In this document: positions 26,217 to 35,705 of the stretch, one piece after another
Layout of the letters: every line of letters starts with the position of its first letter
Numbering within the stretch: the stretch's first letter is position 1
Assembly: GCA_030599095.1 (NCBI GenBank)
Contig: JAUVOQ010000013.1
Span: 1 to 35,705, forward strand
Length of the DNA stretch: 35,705 bases
Direction: 5' to 3'
DNA from: Candidatus Ruthturnera sp.
Lineage (GTDB): Bacteria > Pseudomonadota > Gammaproteobacteria > PS1 > Pseudothioglobaceae
Position numbers and translations under genes: made by a program
The notes under the pieces: generated by a model
The model's database searches: none
What the model saw: only the letters and a program-made list of their open reading frames with translations
What the model was told of the DNA's origin: nothing

Positions 26217-27281
26217 CTATGGCAATAAGCCAATTTGTGCCAACCCTAAGCCTTCATCAAGCCCAAACATGAGATTCATGTTTTGTATGGCTTGTCCTGA
26301 GGCACCCTTGCCTACATTATCAATAACCGCCATAATAATAAGTTTGTTGTTTGATTTTTGAATGCCAATATGGCAATTATTCGTGCCTTTAACTGATTTG
26401 GTTTGTGGATAAATGCCAGCTGGCAATATATGAACAAATCTGTTGTCTTGGTAGTGATTTTCAAATAATTCTTGTGCATTAATATCCTTTGTTAAATCAA
26501 CATAAACACTGGCAAGCATGCCCCGAATCATGGGTATCAAGTGTGGGGTGAAGATAAAACGCACCTCTGTGTTTGCGATGTCTGTTAATACTTGTTGTGT
26601 TTCAGGCTTGTGACGGTGCTGATTAACACTATAAGGCTTTAAGGACTCGTTTACTTCGCAAAAAAGTGTGGCAATATTAGCCCCTCTACCTGCGCCACTA
26701 ACACCTGATTTACAATCAGCAATAATGCTTTTTGTGTCAATGGCATTCGCTTCAAGCAAGGGTTTAAGTGCTAGGGTGATTGCAGTCGGGTAGCACCCAG
26801 GATTGGCAACCAAGGCGGCATTCTTGATTTGTGAGCTGTAAACTTCGGGCAAGCCATAAACGGCACTTTTTAATAAAGCACTTTGTGTGTGTGCCATGCC
26901 GTACCATTTGCTCCATTCAGTGCTGTCTTTAATGCGAAAATCAGCACCCAAGTCAATTATTTTGATGCCTTTGTCTAAGAATTGACCAACGCTATTCATG
27001 GCCACGCCATGCGGTGTGGCAAAGAAAATGACGTCGCACTCAAACAATGTTTTATCATCTGGTGCAATAAAGTCAAGATCAACATAGCCGATTAAACTGG
27101 GAAATTCTTCAACAACAGCTTTACCAGTATTTGCCCTTGAACATAGCGCAATAATCTTTGCACTTGGGTGGTTGTGTAAAAGACGCACAAGCTCCAGTCC
27201 TGTGTATCCAGTAGCACCAACAATGCCTACTTTAATTTCTGCTGAGTGTATAGGTTTAAAATTTTCTAACTTAAATTTCAT
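26217..27281 (-). CDS. argC: N-acetyl-gamma-glutamyl-phosphate reductase
   Basis: The third step of arginine biosynthesis: NADPH-dependent reduction of N-acetylglutamyl phosphate. It has the Rossmann motif [18 protein letters not shown], the catalytic cysteine Cys163 in [11 protein letters not shown], the HRHKPE segment and the [15 protein letters not shown] segment. The length is 354 residues, with about 15 extra at the N-terminus ([12 protein letters not shown]) compared with many homologues; no better downstream start is present. It begins one base after the accC stop. Confidence 0.94.
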   Translation of the reverse strand: MKFKLENFKPIHSAEIKVGIVGATGYTGLELVRLLHNHPSAKIIALCSRANTGKAVVEEFPSLIGYVDLDFIAPDDKTLFECDVIFFATPHGVAMNSVGQFLDKGIKIIDLGADFRIKDSTEWSKWYGMAHTQSALLKSAVYGLPEVYSSQIKNAALVANPGCYPTAITLALKPLLEANAIDTKSIIADCKSGVSGAGRGANIATLFCEVNESLKPYSVNQHRHKPETQQVLTDIANTEVRFIFTPHLIPMIRGMLASVYVDLTKDINAQELFENHYQDNRFVHILPAGIYPQTKSVKGTNNCHIGIQKSNNKLIIMAVIDNVGKGASGQAIQNMNLMFGLDEGLGLAQIGLLP

Positions 27282-28640
27282 TTAATGCTCTCCTAACATT
27301 TTTTCAAGATGGTGAATATTCATACCGCCTTTTTGGAAGGTTTTATCATCCATAATTCTTCTTTGTAAAGTAATATTGGTTTTAATGCCATCAATGACCA
27401 TTTCATCAAGTGCATTTTGCATTTTGATAATAGCACCCAGTCGAGTATCGGCAAAAGTAATCAATTTGCCAATCATAGAATCATAATAGGGTGGCACGGT
27501 ATAGCCGTTGTATATGTGTGAATCAACACGCACACCTAAACCACCAGCGACATGGTATTGGGTGATTTTCCCTGGTGAAGGCATAAAATTGTTAGGGTCT
27601 TCAGCATTAATACGGCACTCAATCGCATGACCTTTGATTGTCACATCATCTTGTGTGAATGAGAGCGTTTGACCATCGGCAATGCGTATTTGTTCGCGCA
27701 CAATATCAATGCCAGTAATCATTTCAGTAACAGGATGTTCAACTTGAACACGAGTGTTCATTTCGATAAAATAGAATTCATCATTTTCAAACAAAAATTC
27801 AAATGTGCCAGCGCCACGATAGTTAATAGCTTTGCAAGCATTCGTACAAGCGCTGCCGATTTTTTGGCGTAACTCTGGGGTAATGTCAGGTGCTGGCGCT
27901 TCTTCTACCACTTTTTGGTGGCGTCTTTGCATTGAGCAATCACGCTCGCCTAAGTGTATGGCATTGCCGTGTTCATCGGCTAATATTTGAATTTCAACAT
28001 GTCTGGGTGTGGTTAAAAACTTCTCCATATACACTTCGTCATTGCCAAAAAAGTTAAGCGCTTCTGTTTTAGTCAGCTCAATTGAATCAAGCAAATCAGA
28101 TTCTTTTTCAACCACGCGCATACCACGTCCACCACCACCACCAGAGGCTTTGATGATAATTGGAAAGCCAATATCAGCAGCAAGTTTGGTGTTTTGAGTA
28201 GTGTCTTCAGTCAAACCACCATCTGACCCAGGCACACAAGGTACACCAGATTTTTGCATGGCCTGAATGGCGGCAACTTTATCACCCATGATGCGAATAT
28301 TGTCCGCATGTGGACCAATAAAAATAAAACCACTTTCTTCAACACGTTGTGCAAAGTCTGCATTTTCAGATAAAAAACCATAACCGGGATGAATGGCATC
28401 AGCATGAGTAACCTCTGCGGCAGCAATCAGTGTGGGGATGTTTAAATAACTGTCTTTTGATGGATGTGGACCAATGCACACAGCCTCGTCAGACAAACGA
28501 ACATGCTTAAGGTTTTTGTCCGCTGTTGAATACACAGCAACGGTTTTGATACCTAACTCCTTACAAGCCCTTAAAATTCTAAGCGCAATCTCACCACGAT
28601 TAGCAATGAGAACCTTGCGGATTTTGTTCATTGGTGTCAT
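27282..28640 (-). CDS. accC: Biotin carboxylase subunit of acetyl-CoA carboxylase
   Basis: This ATP-grasp enzyme carboxylates the biotin on AccB, the first step of fatty acid synthesis. Visible motifs are [28 protein letters not shown], the glycine-rich ATP lid [33 protein letters not shown], and [15 protein letters not shown]. At 452 residues it is of standard length. The ATG at 28640 overlaps the accB stop (ATGA); ATG 28631 three codons later is an alternative. Confidence 0.97.
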   Translation of the reverse strand: MTPMNKIRKVLIANRGEIALRILRACKELGIKTVAVYSTADKNLKHVRLSDEAVCIGPHPSKDSYLNIPTLIAAAEVTHADAIHPGYGFLSENADFAQRVEESGFIFIGPHADNIRIMGDKVAAIQAMQKSGVPCVPGSDGGLTEDTTQNTKLAADIGFPIIIKASGGGGGRGMRVVEKESDLLDSIELTKTEALNFFGNDEVYMEKFLTTPRHVEIQILADEHGNAIHLGERDCSMQRRHQKVVEEAPAPDITPELRQKIGSACTNACKAINYRGAGTFEFLFENDEFYFIEMNTRVQVEHPVTEMITGIDIVREQIRIADGQTLSFTQDDVTIKGHAIECRINAEDPNNFMPSPGKITQYHVAGGLGVRVDSHIYNGYTVPPYYDSMIGKLITFADTRLGAIIKMQNALDEMVIDGIKTNITLQRRIMDDKTFQKGGMNIHHLEKMLGEH

Positions 28641-29077
28641 TGAATGACGACTAGTGTTTGACCAAATTCAACTGCATCACCATTTGTACATAAGATTTCA
28701 GTAACTGTTCCAGATTGGTCTGCCTCAATTTGGTTCATGATTTTCATGGCCTCAACAATACAAATTGTATCACCTTGGTTGACGTGTTGACCAATTTTAA
28801 CAAAAGCATCAGAAGTAGGCGATGCTGAACCATAAAAAGTACCAACCATAGGTGAAGTGATAGGATGACCATTTACGGTTGGTGTGCTATTCTCAGATGC
28901 CGCTATTGTAGGAATTTCTGCTGACGCTACTATAGGGGCTATTGCCACTGCTGGTGCTATTGGGGCGTTGCCATAGCGAGAAATACGCACTGACTCTTTG
29001 CCCTCAACAATTTCAATTTCATTCATGCCAGATTGCTCTAGTAATTCCATTAATTTTTTTACTTTACGAATGTCCAT
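28637..29077 (-). CDS. accB: Biotin carboxyl carrier protein of acetyl-CoA carboxylase
   Basis: The 146-residue carrier holds biotin on Lys112 in [10 protein letters not shown]. The N-terminal helix ([20 protein letters not shown]) and a Pro/Ala linker (about 38-70) precede the C-terminal biotinyl domain, with [13 protein letters not shown] as the thumb segment. The operon order aroQ-accB-accC is common in gammaproteobacteria; the overlaps with both neighbours indicate one transcript. Confidence 0.97.
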   Translation of the reverse strand: MDIRKVKKLMELLEQSGMNEIEIVEGKESVRISRYGNAPIAPAVAIAPIVASAEIPTIAASENSTPTVNGHPITSPMVGTFYGSASPTSDAFVKIGQHVNQGDTICIVEAMKIMNQIEADQSGTVTEILCTNGDAVEFGQTLVVIQ

Positions 29078-29527
29078 TCATAACCTCTTTAATTGTTGAA
29101 TATGTTGAATTGCAGCTTGTAGTGCAAACTCATAGCCTTGAGCGCCAAAGCCTGAAATGACACCTTGTGCAATGTCTGAAAAATAAGATTGTTTGCGAAA
29201 ATCTTCACGCTTATACACATTGGATAAATGAATTTCGCTAAATTCAATGCCCACAGCGAGCATGGCATCACGCAAAGCGACTGATGTGTGCGTAAAAGCT
29301 GCAGGATTGATAATGATATATTGAACGCCGTTATTGGTAGCGTTGTGAATATGTTCAATGAGTCCTGCTTCTGAATTGTCTTGATGGTGTTCAAGTGTCA
29401 GCCCAGCGTCGTTTGCTATTTTTGCAAGATGACTGGTAATGTCGTTTAGTGTTTGTACACCGTAATAATCAGGCTCGCGAGTGCCAAGCAGATTAAGGTT
29501 AGGACCGTTTAGTAATAGAACATCCAT
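29078..29527 (-). CDS. aroQ: 3-Dehydroquinate dehydratase, type II
   Basis: A shikimate-pathway enzyme that dehydrates 3-dehydroquinate. The 149-residue protein has [20 protein letters not shown] (catalytic Tyr about 22), [16 protein letters not shown] and [14 protein letters not shown] (catalytic His about 100), all hallmarks of the type II dodecameric enzyme. It is the first gene of the aroQ-accB-accC-argC-erpA series. A hairpin (29566-29590) lies between it and dsbD. Confidence 0.96.
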   Translation of the reverse strand: MDVLLLNGPNLNLLGTREPDYYGVQTLNDITSHLAKIANDAGLTLEHHQDNSEAGLIEHIHNATNNGVQYIIINPAAFTHTSVALRDAMLAVGIEFSEIHLSNVYKREDFRKQSYFSDIAQGVISGFGAQGYEFALQAAIQHIQQLKRL

Positions 29528-29565
29528 TTGTTAATAAGCAGATATTTAAATAAACTGATTTTACC

Positions 29566-29590
29566 ACCAACATCGTGTACGATAGTTGGT
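29566..29590. terminator. Hairpin between dsbD and aroQ
   Basis: ACCAACATCG and CGATAGTTGGT pair into a ten-base-pair stem with a 4-base loop (TGTA) and one bulged A. It lies in the 80-bp gap between the dsbD stop and the aroQ start. On the minus strand no strong T-run follows, so termination would be partial at best; on the plus strand TTTT follows but there is no plus-strand gene to end. Confidence 0.4.
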
Positions 29591-29607
29591 TTTATCGGCA
29601 TTTTCGC

Positions 29608-31854
29608 TTATTTTATTTGGTTTTTGGTTTTGTTAAGATGGGTGAGAAAGTCTTGTGCGTTAATTTCACCAATAATTCTTTGTAAGCGATTTTCAACACC
29701 ATTGTTGAAAAACAAAATAGCAGGCGGACCAATAAGGTCAAATCGTTTCATTAATGCTTTATCATGAGCATTGTTTTCAGTCACATCAGCTTGAAGCGCG
29801 ATGACATTAGCCATTTCGTTAGCCACATTGGCATTAGAAAATACGAAGCGCTCAAGTTCTTTACAAGAGATACACCAATCGGCATAAAAATCCAGCATAA
29901 CAATCTGGTTGTTACTTTTTGCTTTTGCTAGAATTTGGTCTAGTTCACTCACTGATTTAATGCGTTCAAATTTTATATGGGCTGATTCAGTTGCCACACT
30001 TGAAGCGCCCCAACCTGATAGTGGCTGTAACATATCGCCACCACCGCGCGCTACCAGCACCCAAAGCAAGATGCCGTAACCCAGTATGATTAAGCCTAAA
30101 GCTTTAAAAATACGCTGCCAAGGACTTGAAATGTTTGTTTGTGTGTTCAATACACCCATCGCAATTGGCGATACGGTAATGAGCATCGCCCATAATATAA
30201 GTGAAGTTAGCGGTGAGATAATTCTATCAAGTAGATAAATTGCCACGGCCAGCATTAAAATACCAAAGACGTATTTAACATTATCCATCCAGCCACCTGC
30301 TTTAGGCAGTTTGCTTACACCCGCACCAATCGCAATAAGTGGTACGCCCATGCCTAGACTCATTACAAACAGCGATAATCCACCCAATAATGCATCGCCA
30401 GTTTGCCCAATATAAATCAGTGCACCTGCGAGTGGTGGCGCAACACAAGGTCCTACAATAAGTGCTGATAAAAAGCCCATCACTGCCACGCCAATTAGGT
30501 GTCCACCTTCTTGGTTGTTGCTTATTTTTGTGATTTTGCCTTGTAAACTGGCAGGCAGTTGGATTTCATAATAGCCAAACATAGAGAATGCTAGAGCAAC
30601 AAATATTAAGCTAAAAACAGCCAATATCCAAGGGGTTTGGAACAATACTTGTAAATTTTCACCAAAATAACCAGCCAATACGCCTGCAATTGAGTAAGTT
30701 ATGCCCATAGATAATACAAACACAATGGACATAACTAGCGCTTTTTTAGTGCTGACTTCGCCTTTTTGACCCACAATAATGCCCGATAGAATCGGAATCA
30801 TTGGAAATACGCAAGGGGTTAATGACAGTAATAAGCCAAAACCAAAGAAACTTGCCAATACTAATAATATGCTGTCTTGTTGGAGTAGTGCAGTAATTTT
30901 GTCAGTGTCGTTTAATTCAACTTGTGCGACATTGGCCACTGGGTTTTTTTCAGGTGCAGTTGCGGTGTTGATATTAGAATCGCTCACTTGAGAAGGCAAC
31001 ATAATATCTTCGGTTTTTTCTTGTGGCGGATAACAAACACCGCCTTCCCAACAACCTTGGTACTTAACGCTAAAAGTAATCGGCTGAGTACTGACATCAA
31101 TGAGTGGAATCTTAACTTCTAATACGCCTTTGTGAACTTCATTTTTGCCAAAAAACTCATCGTCTTTAATTTTACCTTTTGGAAAGACAATGTCGCCAAA
31201 TTTTGCGCCTTTGATATCAAACAAGAACTTATTATGATATAAATAATATTCTTTATGAACAGCCCATTTTGCAAGTAGCGTATTGGCATCAGGCGCCACC
31301 ACTGAAAATTTAAACGCCTCATCTGCAGGCAAAGGTTCATCAGAAATTGGGATAATTTTCTCAACAATTGATTGCGCTTTGTTAGTGGCTTGTGAAAATA
31401 AATTAAATGCATTATTAACCAAGGAATAGGGTGCATTCATTGAGCTGATATTAAGTGCAACGGATTTAGTTATAGGTGGATAACAAACGCCCAAATCAGC
31501 ACAACCTTGGTAACTAACAGTTAATAAGATAGATTTAGCATCACCTTTAAGGACAGGAACAACGACAATGACATTGTCACGATAAACGCCGATTTTGCCA
31601 AAAAACTCATCGTTTCTAATTGTTGCCTTTGGGAACTGAGCATGACCCAGTTGGGCTGAAAAATCAGCAGAAATATTTATTTTTTCTTTATAAAGATAAT
31701 AGCCTTGGGCAATATCCCAATTAAGCAGTATTTCGTTATTAACCACGTTAGCCTTAAAGGCAAATGCCTTGTCTACTGGCAACAAATCAGCTTCTGATTG
31801 CGCTAATGAAAATGAGGATAATAATAAAAATAAGGGTAGTAATAAACGCTTCAT
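29608..31854 (-). CDS. dsbD: Thiol:disulfide interchange protein DsbD with duplicated N-terminal domain
   Basis: DsbD carries reducing power from cytoplasmic thioredoxin to periplasmic proteins such as DsbC and cytochrome c maturation factors. After a signal peptide (1-18, LLLPLFLLLSSFSLAQS) come two DsbD-alpha domains in tandem (about 22-135 and 173-285). Each has the DEFFGK motif and a Cys pair (Cys118/Cys124, Cys268/Cys274). A multi-helix beta domain (about 328-605) has the redox cysteines Cys348 (SLTPCVFP) and Cys470 (VGPCVAPP). The C-terminal thioredoxin domain has WCISC (Cys661, Cys664). The 748 residues exceed the usual ~570-600 because of the extra alpha domain. It ends about 80 bp before aroQ. 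Confidence 0.94.
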   Translation of the reverse strand: MKRLLLPLFLLLSSFSLAQSEADLLPVDKAFAFKANVVNNEILLNWDIAQGYYLYKEKINISADFSAQLGHAQFPKATIRNDEFFGKIGVYRDNVIVVVPVLKGDAKSILLTVSYQGCADLGVCYPPITKSVALNISSMNAPYSLVNNAFNLFSQATNKAQSIVEKIIPISDEPLPADEAFKFSVVAPDANTLLAKWAVHKEYYLYHNKFLFDIKGAKFGDIVFPKGKIKDDEFFGKNEVHKGVLEVKIPLIDVSTQPITFSVKYQGCWEGGVCYPPQEKTEDIMLPSQVSDSNINTATAPEKNPVANVAQVELNDTDKITALLQQDSILLVLASFFGFGLLLSLTPCVFPMIPILSGIIVGQKGEVSTKKALVMSIVFVLSMGITYSIAGVLAGYFGENLQVLFQTPWILAVFSLIFVALAFSMFGYYEIQLPASLQGKITKISNNQEGGHLIGVAVMGFLSALIVGPCVAPPLAGALIYIGQTGDALLGGLSLFVMSLGMGVPLIAIGAGVSKLPKAGGWMDNVKYVFGILMLAVAIYLLDRIISPLTSLILWAMLITVSPIAMGVLNTQTNISSPWQRIFKALGLIILGYGILLWVLVARGGGDMLQPLSGWGASSVATESAHIKFERIKSVSELDQILAKAKSNNQIVMLDFYADWCISCKELERFVFSNANVANEMANVIALQADVTENNAHDKALMKRFDLIGPPAILFFNNGVENRLQRIIGEINAQDFLTHLNKTKNQIK

Positions 31855-32221
31855 GCCTCTTTCCTCAATGTGTCAATTATATTTTGTTATGCCTATTCAA
31901 GCCCTAAGCGCAACCTTTACCCCTAAAAAAGAACAAGATACCGTAGGTATGTTAGTCTCTAGTAAAAAGGAGTATAAATGAACCAATACAAACATCTTAC
32001 TTAATAGTTAAAAGCAAAGATACCATATTTATCAATGCCTCAAGCAAGGAATGACGATCTCATTCATTACTAATAACATCAGTGCCCATAAGGGGACTGT
32101 TGAAAATAAAAACCCACAAAATAGCCTAACAAAACACCACATTTATAGTAAAACACTTTAATTAGCAATAACTTATTATATAGTCCAACCTGAATAAGCC
32201 AATAATTCTAAAATAATATCA
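31855..32221. other. Gap between dsbD and the TpsA gene
   Basis: The gap holds the presumed dsbD promoter region on its left, which I cannot define, and the IS30 remnant listed separately. A short open plus-strand stretch around 31889-31977 with no recognisable content precedes the strong ribosome-binding site of that remnant. No ribosome-binding site is visible before the TpsA ATG at 32222. Confidence 0.4.
31978..32160 (+). mobile_element. IS30-family transposase N-terminal remnant
   Basis: A strong ribosome-binding site (AAGGAG) leads to an ATG at 31978 that reads MNQYKHLT before two stops. In a neighbouring frame the sequence goes on with KQRYHIYQCLKQGMTISFIT and NNISAHKGTV to a TAA at 32158-32160. 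Together this is the N-terminal helix-turn-helix region of IS30 transposases (YxxLTxxQRYxIYxLxxxGxSxxxIAxxIxxxxSTV). The DDE domain is absent, so the element is dead. Confidence 0.6.
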
Positions 32222-35200
32222 ATGCACCCACTTAAAAAGTCCTTCACGCTATTTTTAATACTAAGCCACCTGAATGCTTTTGTATTAAGTAGTATGGGCA
32301 ATGTATATGCGGCCAACCAAGTTGTTAACACCACAAAAAGTCCAACGACATTTATAGACACCACTGCCAACGGCGTTGATTTAATCAATATTGCCAATCC
32401 TAACGCTGTTGGCGTGTCGGTTAATCACTACAACAAGTTTAATGTTGACAATCAAGGGGCAATACTCAACAACTCAAAAGTCATGGGCACGTCGCAACTC
32501 GGTGGTGTGGTGTATGGCAATCCTAACCTTAATCAAAATGCTGATATTATTCTTAATGAAGTAGGCTCTACTAATCGCTCAGTTTTAAAGGGTGCTTTAG
32601 AAGTCTTTGGTCAAGATGCGGCAGTTGTTATTGCCAATCCTAATGGCTTTGATTGTAACGGTTGTGGTTTTATTAACACGTCAAAACTCACCATGGTGAG
32701 TGGGCAGTCTCAGATGAGTCATGGTGCCATAACTGGATTCAAAATCAACAGTGATTTAACGTCTGATTTTGTCATTGGTGAACTGGGCTTATATGCTAAT
32801 AACACAGACAATGTCAATATCATCTCAAGAGCCATTAAACTCAGAGGTGCATTACAAGCCAAACAGGACTTAGCCTTAAAACAAGGCAATGAGTATTACA
32901 ATTATGTGACAGGTGATGTGGGTTCAGACAGCAATCCTGCCCCAATTGAATTTGGTATTGATGCGTCACACCTAACCAACATCTCAGCAGGCAGAATTAG
33001 TATGATCGTTACTGAGAAAGGTGCAGGGGTCAATACGACTGATGGCAATATGATCACTGATTTATCCAAACTAGAAATAAGTGCAGATGGTGATTTGGTG
33101 TTAAAAGCAAACCTTAGTTCACAAACAGACATTAAGCTCACTTCTATTAGTGGTGATATTATCCAATCAAGCGATATAAAAGCGGCACAAAATATTGATA
33201 TTAGTGCTAATCAAACTTATCAAAATCAAGGTAAAAATACCATTGCTCAAGCCAACTTAGCTATTGTTGCCAATACAGTTAATAACCAAGGTGGACAACT
33301 GGCAGCAGGTGGCAATCTCAATATCACAGCAGACACGCTAAACAACACTCAAAACACCGCTCAAACTCAAGGTGGCTTGATTTATGCAGGGGATAAACTT
33401 GATTTAGCAATTGCCAGTCAACTCACCAATGACCAAAGTTCAATGGTTGCTCAAAGTGATATTAATATCAATGGCGCTAACCTAATTATTGATAACAAGT
33501 CTGGCACTATTCAATCTGATAGCAACATTAATATCACAGCTAAAAATTTAAATAACATTGCTGATCACTATGACACTAAGGAAGATGATAGTGATGGGTT
33601 TTATGGCTATGATGTTAATTCAAGCGTCCAAAAAAGTGACTATATGATGAATAAACAGGTGGTGCTGGAGCAAGACGAGGCAGTATCAACCCTTGCATCA
33701 GAGCCATCAGTCATATTAGCAGGCAATGACATTACCATTGTCACCTCGCAGGAAACAAACAATCTTAGTTCTATTATCGCTGCTGGCAATGATATTACTA
33801 TTACCACTGATGTTTTTAAAAACAATACAGATTCAGTAGATACCCACGATATGTATCGCCTGTGGGGCAAAAAGTGGCAAAAGCGGTATTGTGCAAAGAA
33901 AAAAAGAATTGCAGGGATTGCTACAGGAGGATGTAAAAGATATGCTTATCGCACTAAATATGCTGATACTGTGGACACTAGAAGTGAGCTCGCTTACTCT
34001 AAAGATAAAGGCACTTTAGCAGCAGGACAAAATCTAATCATTAATGCAGTGCAGTCTATCACCAATGGTGACGTAGTCCAGAGTAATGAGTTTTTACAAC
34101 AAACCCAAACAGAGTATCAAAATAACAATGCCATTGAAAATGCGCTAGCCACTAATGGACAATTTAAAATCAACAAACCAAGTGCTAATCAACCTTATGT
34201 CATAGAAACCAGAAACGAGTTTGTTGATGTTGCTCAATTCAAAGCTTCACAGTATTTATTTGCTCGTCCTGCTATCCATTTCTTAGACCCAACCATTCCT
34301 AACCCAATGGTCATGGGTGATGCCTATTGGGAGCATGAACAGTTAAAAAGACAAATAGTTGAGCGAACCAAAAAAGCAACGCTTTATGCAGGTTATGATA
34401 TGAACGCTATCTTTGAGCGTCTGTTTAATCAAAGCAATGAAGAATTTGAAGAGTTAACCAATGCAGGCGTTGACATTAGTTTTGGCGTTGGTTTAAGTAA
34501 AGCAGCCATCAAAGCACTTACTCAAGACATTATTTGGTATGAAAACGAAACAGTTGAGCTCAATGGTGAAAAATACACAGCACTCGTGCCAAGGTTCTAC
34601 CTTGCAGGTGCAACGATTGATGATTTAACCAAAACACCACAAGCATTTTTTGCAGCACAGAATATCACACTTAATAGCGATGGACAAGTCATCAATCAAG
34701 GACAAATAGCGGCTGAGGACGATACCAACATTACGGCAAGTAATATCATCAATCAAGGCGGCATCATTAAAGGCAATGATGTTAATCTAGGCGCACAAAA
34801 TGTCATTATTAATCAATCAGGCGATATTAAAGCAAATAATGATTTAAGTCTTACAGGACAAACCCTTGCTAATATTGCCAGTGAAGAAACTCATCAACAA
34901 AGAAGAGATACAATCAAGACCATTGGCAATGGTGCAAATCTAGCAGGTAGAAATATCAATATTAATGCAGGTGATGTTATCAATACAGCCAGCAACATTA
35001 ACGCCAGTAACAATCTAGAGATAATAGCAAACAATCTTATCATTAGCACTCAACAAAACACCACTGATTTAAAAGCAGGTGGTGGTAGCAATTATTCCAA
35101 CTCACAAAGCACAAAACATCAAACCAGCAACATTGATGTGGTTGGTGATTTAAACATCCAAGCAGATAACATTAATATCCAAGGCTCTAAAGTCTCTGCT

Positions 35201-35705
35201 AACAATGCCAATATAAATAGTAATAACCTCAACATTGTCGCAGTGCAAGATTCAAAGAGTGTGCAGATGAAATCAAAATCCAGTGGCGGTTTATTTGGTG
35301 GCCGTTCAAAATCTACTTCTAACTCACAAAAAATCACCAATCAAGGCTCTGAACTGGCTATAGCAAATAACCTAACAATCCACAACCAACACACCCAAAT
35401 CACTGCCTCTAGACTCAAAGCCAAAACCATACAAATCACCACCGACTTACTAAAGCTTATCTCAGACAAAGACCTAGACCATCTAAAACAAACCTCTGAC
35501 TCATCAGGCTTTTTAACCAGAACCATCACTGACAAAGGACATAACAAAGAGCGCAAAATTACTACCCAAATACAGACCAGTGACCAACTCACAATTAACC
35601 AGCAAACGCTAACCAAATTATCTGCCCCATCTATTAACAACCAACTAACAAACACACAAAGAGAAACACTCAAACAACTGACCTCAGCTGAGCGCTTAAA
35701 AGCAA
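32222..35705 (+). CDS. TpsA/CdiA-type filamentous hemagglutinin exoprotein (3' end outside window)
   Basis: The frame runs open from ATG 32222 to the window edge (1161 codons). A signal peptide region (1-31) is followed by the two-partner-secretion domain with NPNL (100-103) and NPNG (139-142, ANPNGFDCNGCGFINT). Many short beta-helix repeats of the FHA type follow (DITITTD, NLNITADTLNN, NININAGDVI). At about 660-805 sits the conserved non-repeat block of CdiA/FHA proteins (IETRNEF, YWEHEQLKRQIVE, LTQDIIWYENE, ALVPRFYLAGATIDDL), then more repeats. Such proteins are exported by an outer-membrane TpsB partner and often end in a toxic C-terminal domain with an immunity gene. Both would lie downstream. 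No good ribosome-binding site is seen. Confidence 0.92.
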   Translation, partial: MHPLKKSFTLFLILSHLNAFVLSSMGNVYAANQVVNTTKSPTTFIDTTANGVDLINIANPNAVGVSVNHYNKFNVDNQGAILNNSKVMGTSQLGGVVYGNPNLNQNADIILNEVGSTNRSVLKGALEVFGQDAAVVIANPNGFDCNGCGFINTSKLTMVSGQSQMSHGAITGFKINSDLTSDFVIGELGLYANNTDNVNIISRAIKLRGALQAKQDLALKQGNEYYNYVTGDVGSDSNPAPIEFGIDASHLTNISAGRISMIVTEKGAGVNTTDGNMITDLSKLEISADGDLVLKANLSSQTDIKLTSISGDIIQSSDIKAAQNIDISANQTYQNQGKNTIAQANLAIVANTVNNQGGQLAAGGNLNITADTLNNTQNTAQTQGGLIYAGDKLDLAIASQLTNDQSSMVAQSDININGANLIIDNKSGTIQSDSNINITAKNLNNIADHYDTKEDDSDGFYGYDVNSSVQKSDYMMNKQVVLEQDEAVSTLASEPSVILAGNDITIVTSQETNNLSSIIAAGNDITITTDVFKNNTDSVDTHDMYRLWGKKWQKRYCAKKKRIAGIATGGCKRYAYRTKYADTVDTRSELAYSKDKGTLAAGQNLIINAVQSITNGDVVQSNEFLQQTQTEYQNNNAIENALATNGQFKINKPSANQPYVIETRNEFVDVAQFKASQYLFARPAIHFLDPTIPNPMVMGDAYWEHEQLKRQIVERTKKATLYAGYDMNAIFERLFNQSNEEFEELTNAGVDISFGVGLSKAAIKALTQDIIWYENETVELNGEKYTALVPRFYLAGATIDDLTKTPQAFFAAQNITLNSDGQVINQGQIAAEDDTNITASNIINQGGIIKGNDVNLGAQNVIINQSGDIKANNDLSLTGQTLANIASEETHQQRRDTIKTIGNGANLAGRNININAGDVINTASNINASNNLEIIANNLIISTQQNTTDLKAGGGSNYSNSQSTKHQTSNIDVVGDLNIQADNINIQGSKVSANNANINSNNLNIVAVQDSKSVQMKSKSSGGLFGGRSKSTSNSQKITNQGSELAIANNLTIHNQHTQITASRLKAKTIQITTDLLKLISDKDLDHLKQTSDSSGFLTRTITDKGHNKERKITTQIQTSDQLTINQQTLTKLSAPSINNQLTNTQRETLKQLTSAERLKA

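Noticed and set aside
31978-32004. Eight-codon ORF MNQYKHLT with a strong ribosome-binding site, possibly a leader peptide
   Set aside because: The sequence continues in a neighbouring frame as an IS30 transposase N-terminus, which explains both the start and the ribosome-binding site.
33640-35673. Several long minus-strand frames opposite the last 2 kb
   Set aside because: They are antisense to the open TpsA/CdiA frame, have no ribosome-binding sites, and translate to low-complexity Ser/Leu/Val-rich sequence. They arise from the repetitive composition of the exoprotein gene.
1-35705. CRISPR arrays, tRNA and rRNA genes
   Set aside because: I saw no regularly spaced short repeats and no cloverleaf-like or rRNA-like sequence on either strand, though reading by eye could miss a tRNA.

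Overview
The window looks like part of an AT-rich gammaproteobacterial chromosome. The protein sequences and gene clusters (ruvB/tolQRA, hemA-prfA, glyS, aroQ-accB-accC, dsbD) resemble the SUP05 / Thioglobus-like thiotrophic lineage, which includes deep-sea mussel and clam symbionts. That placement is inferred from general familiarity with such proteins; the window has no rRNA gene and no search was run.

Layout. Positions 1-1970 are accessory debris: the end of a truncated BapA-like adhesin, then fragments of a BRO-type antirepressor, a RelA/SpoT-domain protein and a small membrane protein. Positions 1973-17203 are mainly housekeeping genes: a cation efflux pump, ruvC, a thioredoxin, an ArsC/Spx-like reductase, glyS, tolA-tolR-tolQ, ruvB, lolB, hemA-prfA, radA and glyA. 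Several genes in this part are dead. dtd is cut to 31 codons, ybgC has lost its active-site region and its frame, nrdR keeps only its C-terminus, an unnamed small gene is broken, and an IS630 remnant sits directly after prfA, where prmC is often found. Several broken genes still show the stop/start overlaps (TAATG or ATGA) of the operons they belonged to.

Positions 17336-25865 hold a compact four-gene minus-strand operon that looks like a DNA-modification/anti-phage module. It encodes a PLD-nuclease/SNF2-helicase fusion, an Eco57I-type adenine methyltransferase, a winged-helix/DUF488 protein and a protein of unknown family. A second, diverged copy of the methyltransferase 3' end lies after the last gene. 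A perfect 11-bp inverted repeat covers the junction between erpA and the first island gene.

Positions 25853-31854 return to core metabolism on the minus strand: dsbD (with a duplicated periplasmic domain), aroQ, accB, accC, argC and erpA. From 31978 to the right edge there is an IS30 transposase remnant, then the first 1161 codons of a large TpsA/CdiA-type filamentous-hemagglutinin exoprotein that runs out of the window.

Taken together, an intact but slimming core genome is interrupted by surface adhesin/toxin-type genes, one apparently intact defence-type operon and several dead insertion sequences. I found no rRNA, tRNA or CRISPR array.
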